From: Modestobacter muralis
GTDB lineage: Bacteria; Actinomycetota; Actinomycetes; Mycobacteriales; Geodermatophilaceae
DNA: 35,153 bases
Assembly: GCF_010682105.1 (NCBI RefSeq)
Contig: NZ_JAAGWH010000057.1
Location: 1-35,153, forward strand
Direction: 5' to 3'
The first letter of the stretch is position 1. Each line of letters begins with the position of its first letter. A program made the translations under genes and the position numbers. A model generated the notes under the pieces. The model did no database searches and was not told the DNA's origin. It saw nothing but the letters and a program-made list of their open reading frames with translations. Of the stretch, positions 35,069-35,153 are shown in pieces.

Positions 35069-35153
35069 TCAGCCGAGAGCCGGGCGCACCCGCTCGTCCC
35101 AGAAGCGCCCCACCTCCGCGGCCAGCGCGGCGCGGTCCCCGTCGTTGCGCAGG
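35069..35153 (-). CDS. 3' end of an unidentified gene
   Basis: The last 27 or so residues of a protein whose 5' part lies beyond the right edge. The sequence reads LRNDGDRAALAAEVGRFW, then DERVRPALG and a TGA (35069-35071). It is amphipathic and looks coding, with the high-GC codon pattern of its neighbours, but it is too short to assign a family. Convergent with the heptad-repeat gene. Confidence 0.5.
   Translation of the reverse strand, partial: LRNDGDRAALAAEVGRFWDERVRPALG

Overview
The window is a gene-dense chromosomal segment of a very GC-rich actinobacterium. Gene content and order match the conserved actinobacterial block that in mycobacteria runs from rarA/aspS/hisS through relA, apt, secFD, yajC, ruvBAC, yebC and pdxTS to pimA, patA, pgsA, a HIT-family gene and thrS. 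An SsgA/SsgB-like protein, a type IV AbiEi/DUF559-like gene, frequent GTG/TTG starts and protein style suggest Frankiales/Geodermatophilaceae (Blastococcus, Geodermatophilus or Modestobacter type). The family assignment is inference.

Layout. 1-293 (minus): 5' end of rarA. 359-1234 (plus): an aldo/keto reductase. 1256-2375: two related palindromic elements flank a frameshifted AbiEi/DUF559-type gene. 2391-7174 (minus): aspS, a second aldo/keto reductase, hisS and a metallo-beta-lactamase-fold hydrolase. 7336-8884 (plus): a membrane-anchored cyclophilin and a methyltransferase-like gene. 9071-15675 (minus): relA, apt, secF, secD, yajC. 15821-18149 (minus): ruvB, ruvA, ruvC behind a LexA-type box. 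18298-20702 (minus): yebC, pdxT, pdxS. 20755-26812 (minus): a LemA-like membrane protein, pimA, patA, pgsA, a HIT protein and thrS. 26891-28638 (minus): a CapA-like lipoprotein and a MOSC protein. 28709-30128 (plus): a short cysteine-containing leader ORF and ssuD. 30136-32720 (minus): an HNH protein, tRNA-Val(CAC), a TIGR02611-type membrane protein, an RskA-like anti-sigma factor and an ECF sigma factor. 32887-33869 (plus): an SsgB-like gene and a tRNA-Gly/Cys/Val cluster with its terminator. 34354-34989 (plus): an Asp/Arg heptad-repeat protein. 35069-35153 (minus): the 3' end of an unidentified gene.

How the genes work together. Much of the window is translation and stress (aspS, hisS, thrS, four tRNAs, Rel, apt), Sec-dependent export (YajC-SecD-SecF), recombination repair (RuvCAB, RarA), vitamin B6 synthesis (PdxS/PdxT) and the start of phosphatidylinositol mannoside synthesis (PgsA, PimA, PatA). 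Adjacent genes very often overlap by ATGA or GTGA, which implies translational coupling.

I see no phage, IS, CRISPR array or defence island. The least ordinary signals are the leader peptide before ssuD, the paired palindromes around the broken gene, the SsgB-like protein beside a sigma/anti-sigma pair, a 36-nt identity between two inverted tRNA-Val genes, and the heptad-repeat protein.
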